A DNA stretch of 16,080 nt from Actinomycetes bacterium (GTDB lineage: Bacteria > Actinomycetota > CALGFH01), in assembly GCA_030152105.1 (NCBI GenBank), contig JASLIH010000039.1:1-16080 (forward strand), written 5' to 3'. Made by a program: the position numbers and the translations under genes. This document shows, one piece after another, positions 13,673-16,080 of this stretch (positions within the stretch are counted from its first letter, which is position 1; each line of letters begins with the position of its first letter). A model generated the notes under the pieces. It saw only the letters and a program-made list of their open reading frames with translations. It had not been told where the DNA came from and ran no database searches.

Positions 13673-14865
13673 CAGGCCCCCCTCCCGTTGGTCGCCTTGG
13701 TCAGGGCGTCGACCAGGCGCTCGACGTCCTGGTCGGTGGTCCATAGGTGCGGGGCGACACGCAGGGACGAGCCCCTGACCCCGGTGTAGACCCCGGCGGC
13801 GGTCAGGGCCCGGGCCACGGCCGCCCGGGCCTGGTCGGGCAGGCCGACGCCGAGGATGTGGGGGACCCGGTCGCTGCTGGTCAGAGGGAGGCCGAGCGCC
13901 TCCACCTGGCGCTGGATGCGGCGGTTGACCTGCCCGAGGGTGGCCGAGATGCGCGGCACTCCCCAGTCGAGCAGCTGGCGGAGGGCGGCCACGGCCATCG
14001 GGGTGGTCTCGAAGTGGGTCCGCTGGCCGACGTCGAAGCGTCGGGCCCCTGGCTGGTAGCGCTCCTGGTAGTCGACCAGGGCGCTGAAGTCCTCCGACCC
14101 GAGGCGCGAGATCCAGTTCTCCTCGAGCGGGACGCCCTCACGGTGCCGCTCGGCGACGTACAGGTAGCCGAGGGCGAACGGGCCGAGCAGCCACTTGTAG
14201 CCGACCGTGACCAGGTAGTCGGGCCGGATCGCGTCCAGGTCCAGCGGCATCGCCCCCAGGGCCTGGCTGGCGTCGACCACCAGGGCGGCCCCGGCCGCGC
14301 GGGCCTTGGCGGCGATCGCGGCCAGGTCGACCGCCCCGCCGTCGGTCCAGTGGGTGGCCAGCACCGCGACCACCGCGGCCCGCTCGTCCAGCTCCTCGAG
14401 CACGGCCTCGGCCCAGCTCTGGCCGTCGTGGCGTTCCACGGCGACCAGGCTGGCCCCGGTGCGCCCGGCGAACCGCTGCCAGGTGTACCGGTTGGAGGGG
14501 TAGTCATCGGCCAGGACCAGGACCCGCTGGCCGGGGCGGGCGGTCAGGTTGGCGGCGGCGACGGCCAGGCCGTAGCTGGTCGCCGGGACCAGGGCGACGC
14601 CCTCGGGGTCGACCCCGGCCAGCCGGGCGAACAGCGCCCGGCGCTCCTCGGCCCCGGTGAACCAGTCGTCGCTTCCGATCGTCCACGGCCGGGCGCGCCG
14701 GCCCAGCCCGGCCGCGGCCGCCTCGGCCGACGCCCGCAGCTGGGGGGCGAGGCTGGCGCAGTTGAAGTAGGCGACGTCGTCGGGGATGTCGAACAGCTCC
14801 CGCTGCACGGGCAGCGGCCGCGGGAGGCCGGTGGGGTCGGCGGCGGGGGCGTCGGCTGGCGGCAT
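13669..14865 (-). CDS. Class V aminotransferase (cysteine desulfurase/isopenicillin-N-epimerase-like)
   Basis: A PLP-dependent fold-type I enzyme of 398 residues. Counted from ATG 14865, the PLP-Lys is K224 in TVGYKWLLGPFALGYLYV and the ring-contacting Asp is D198 in VVDASQALGAMPLDL. THWTDGGAVDL (about 171) is typical of class V, and ALVPATSYGLAVAAANL holds the phosphate-cup segment. The FNCASLAPQLRAS opening resembles the isopenicillin N epimerase/selenocysteine-lyase subgroup rather than IscS, and no active-site Cys loop is seen, so sulfur transfer is unlikely. The substrate is unknown. GTG 14883 would add six residues, but ATG 14865 has GATACT (14877-14872) six bases upstream, fitting the leaderless style seen elsewhere in the window. 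The stop overlaps the ParA start. It diverges from a methyltransferase gene across about 44 bases. Confidence 0.88.
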   Translation of the reverse strand: MPPADAPAADPTGLPRPLPVQRELFDIPDDVAYFNCASLAPQLRASAEAAAAGLGRRARPWTIGSDDWFTGAEERRALFARLAGVDPEGVALVPATSYGLAVAAANLTARPGQRVLVLADDYPSNRYTWQRFAGRTGASLVAVERHDGQSWAEAVLEELDERAAVVAVLATHWTDGGAVDLAAIAAKARAAGAALVVDASQALGAMPLDLDAIRPDYLVTVGYKWLLGPFALGYLYVAERHREGVPLEENWISRLGSEDFSALVDYQERYQPGARRFDVGQRTHFETTPMAVAALRQLLDWGVPRISATLGQVNRRIQRQVEALGLPLTSSDRVPHILGVGLPDQARAAVARALTAAGVYTGVRGSSLRVAPHLWTTDQDVERLVDALTKATNGRGAW

Positions 14866-14894
14866 ACGGTAAGTATCCGCCACAGCGACATCAC

Positions 14895-14901
14895 AAAGGA
14901 G
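14895..14901 (+). promoter_or_regulatory. Ribosome binding site of the methyltransferase
   Basis: AAAGGAG lies 8 bases before ATG 14910 and fixes that start. It contrasts with the leaderless-looking starts of the divergent neighbour and of the AraC, LysE, PadR and cyclase genes. Confidence 0.75.
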
Positions 14902-14909
14902 CGGGGGCC

Positions 14910-16016
14910 ATGACCAGCACCGGCACGACGGCCGCGGACGAGGCCGGACGACGCGACGCCCTGGCCAGCCGGCTGTTCCAGAGCATGATCGGATCGTTCG
15001 AGCTGGCCAGTGTCTGGCTGGGCCTGCGGCTGCGCCTGTACGAGGTCCTGCGGGACCAGGGGCCGGCGACCGTGACCGAGCTGTCGGAGCGGGCCCGCGT
15101 CGACCCCCGCTACGCCCGCGAGTGGCTGGAGCAGCAGGCCGTGGCCGGGCTCCTGGACGTCGAGGACGCGGCCGCCGACGCCGGGACCCGCCGCTACCGG
15201 CTGCCCGATGCCCACGCCGAGGTGCTGCTCGACGCCGACAACCCCGCGCACGCCGGGGCCAGCGCCTACTGGATCGGCAGCCTGGCCGAGGTGCTCCAGC
15301 GGGTCCCGGGCATCTACCGCTCCGGCGAGGGCCTGCCCTACCCCGAGTACGGTGCCGACTGCCGGCTGGCCATCGCCAACTTCAACCGGCCCATGTTCGT
15401 CAACGACCTGGCCGGCTGGTTCGCGACCGTGCCCGCGGTCCAGGCCCGGCTCGAGGCCGACGAGGCCCGGGTGCTGGACGTCGGCTGCGGGACCGGCTGG
15501 TCCAGCATCTCGCTGGCCAGGGCGTACCCGTCAGTGCGGGTGGACGGGATCGACGCCGACGAGGCCTCGGTGGTCGAGGCCCGGCGGCTGGCCGCCGAGG
15601 CCGGGGTGGGCGACCGGGTGCGGTTCCGGGTGGTCGACGCGGCCGAGCTGGGCGCGGCCGGCGAGGGCGGCTACGACGCCGCCTTCATCTTCGAGGCCCT
15701 CCACGACATGGCCCGGCCGGTCGAGGCCCTTGCGGCGGTCCGCGCCCTGCTGGCCGACGACGGGGTCGTCATCGTGGCCGACGAGAAGGTCGCCGACACC
15801 TTCACCGCCCCCGGCGACGAGGTCGAGCGGCTCAACTTCGGGTTCAGCTGGTGGCACTGCCTGCCGGCCAGCCGGGTCGAGACCCCGTCGGCGGCCGCCG
15901 GCACGGCCCTGCGCTCGTCCACGGTGCGCGAGTGGTCCGACCAGGCCGGCTTCGCCAGCCTGCGGGTACTGCCCGTGGACCATCTCTTCTGGCGGTTCTA
16001 CCAGCTGGCCGGGTGA
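14910..16016 (+). CDS. SAM-dependent methyltransferase with N-terminal winged helix
   Basis: A 368-residue protein. Residues about 25-100 form a winged-helix domain like that of O-methyltransferase-type enzymes (LRLYEVLRDQGPATVTELSE, then RARVDPRYAREWLEQQAVAG). The Rossmann methyltransferase domain spans about 165-300. Motif I is VLDVGCGTGWSS (188-199), the acidic residue for the SAM ribose is in VDGIDADEAS, motif post-II is VRFRVVDAAEL, and FIFEALHDMARPVEALAAVR is the motif IV region. The class is common in actinobacteria, where members are annotated as generic class I methyltransferases; the acceptor cannot be told from sequence. A clear AAAGGAG site supports the start. It shares a short divergent promoter region with the aminotransferase, hinting at common regulation, and ends 4 bases from a convergent gene. 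Confidence 0.9.
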   Translation: MTSTGTTAADEAGRRDALASRLFQSMIGSFELASVWLGLRLRLYEVLRDQGPATVTELSERARVDPRYAREWLEQQAVAGLLDVEDAAADAGTRRYRLPDAHAEVLLDADNPAHAGASAYWIGSLAEVLQRVPGIYRSGEGLPYPEYGADCRLAIANFNRPMFVNDLAGWFATVPAVQARLEADEARVLDVGCGTGWSSISLARAYPSVRVDGIDADEASVVEARRLAAEAGVGDRVRFRVVDAAELGAAGEGGYDAAFIFEALHDMARPVEALAAVRALLADDGVVIVADEKVADTFTAPGDEVERLNFGFSWWHCLPASRVETPSAAAGTALRSSTVREWSDQAGFASLRVLPVDHLFWRFYQLAG

Positions 16017-16020
16017 CCCC

Positions 16021-16080
16021 TCAGCTGGCCGGGGCCAGCTTGTCCAGCAGGGGCTGGGCGGCCCGGACGACCAGCCCCGG
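16021..16080 (-). CDS. C-terminal tip of an unidentified minus-strand gene
   Basis: The minus strand reads PGLVVRAAQPLLDKLAPAS and then TGA at 16023-16021, open to the window edge. The 19 visible codons have the G/C-ending usage of the neighbours. The family cannot be recognised from so little. It converges on the methyltransferase with a 4-base gap. Confidence 0.55.
   Translation of the reverse strand, partial: PGLVVRAAQPLLDKLAPAS
16023..16040. terminator. Perfect 8-bp inverted repeat at the convergent gene ends
   Basis: AGCTGGCC (16023-16030), GG, GGCCAGCT (16033-16040) form an uninterrupted GC-rich stem just after the methyltransferase stop and inside the last codons of the opposing gene. 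It may end methyltransferase transcription; no T-run follows. CAGCTGGCCGGG also occurs just upstream at about 16002. Confidence 0.4.

Noticed and set aside
1..16080. CRISPR array, rRNA, insertion sequence or transposase
   Set aside because: No regularly spaced repeats, no rRNA signature and no transposase DDE or HUH motif were found on reading both strands; the element remnants are of the tyrosine-integrase kind.

Overview
The window is very GC-rich, and its genes use the strongly G/C-ending codons and the gene families of a soil-type actinobacterium. These families include an actinobacterial-style ssb remnant, a PadR regulator, and a zinc-ribbon cyclase with an AAA ATPase. At least four starts appear to be leaderless, with a TAnnnT-like -10 box 6-7 bases before ATG. 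Actinomycetota is the best guess; no rRNA or complete tRNA is present to fix the lineage.

Region A (1-2824) is the wreck of an integrative element. It holds a tyrosine integrase that runs off the left edge, with a frameshift and a missing 5' end, fused head-to-head to a 5'-truncated ssb. An AT-richer orphan gene (1342-1800) with its own promoter follows. Next come the N-terminal stub of a second, XerC/D-like integrase, the 3' half of a tRNA-Arg(ACG) gene on the minus strand, direct and inverted repeats beside it, and two unrelated C-terminal coding scraps fused at about 2745.

Region B (2825-6208, minus) is one intact large gene: zinc ribbon, class III adenylate/guanylate cyclase, STAND-type ATPase and helical repeats. 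Behind it (6209-6710) lie more debris and a second, frameshifted ssb C-terminal remnant.

Region C (6686-7876, plus) is a PadR repressor with a near-perfect palindrome on its own promoter. It is translationally coupled to a multi-pass membrane protein gene that carries two compensating one-base frameshifts.

Region D (8008-11427, plus) is a tight three-gene operon: a CotH-family protein kinase, a phytase-like/beta-propeller-like protein and a xylose-isomerase-like TIM barrel. The genes overlap by 4 and 29 bases. I know of no described system of this composition, and it is the best candidate for something new here.

Region E (11454-16080) is a compact set of housekeeping-like and accessory genes. 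A LysE-family exporter and an AraC regulator diverge from a shared 10-bp palindrome that contains both start codons. An orphan ParA-like ATPase overlaps the AraC gene tail-to-tail and is coupled by GTGA to an upstream class V aminotransferase. A winged-helix SAM methyltransferase diverges from the aminotransferase, and the C-terminal tip of another minus-strand gene closes the window.
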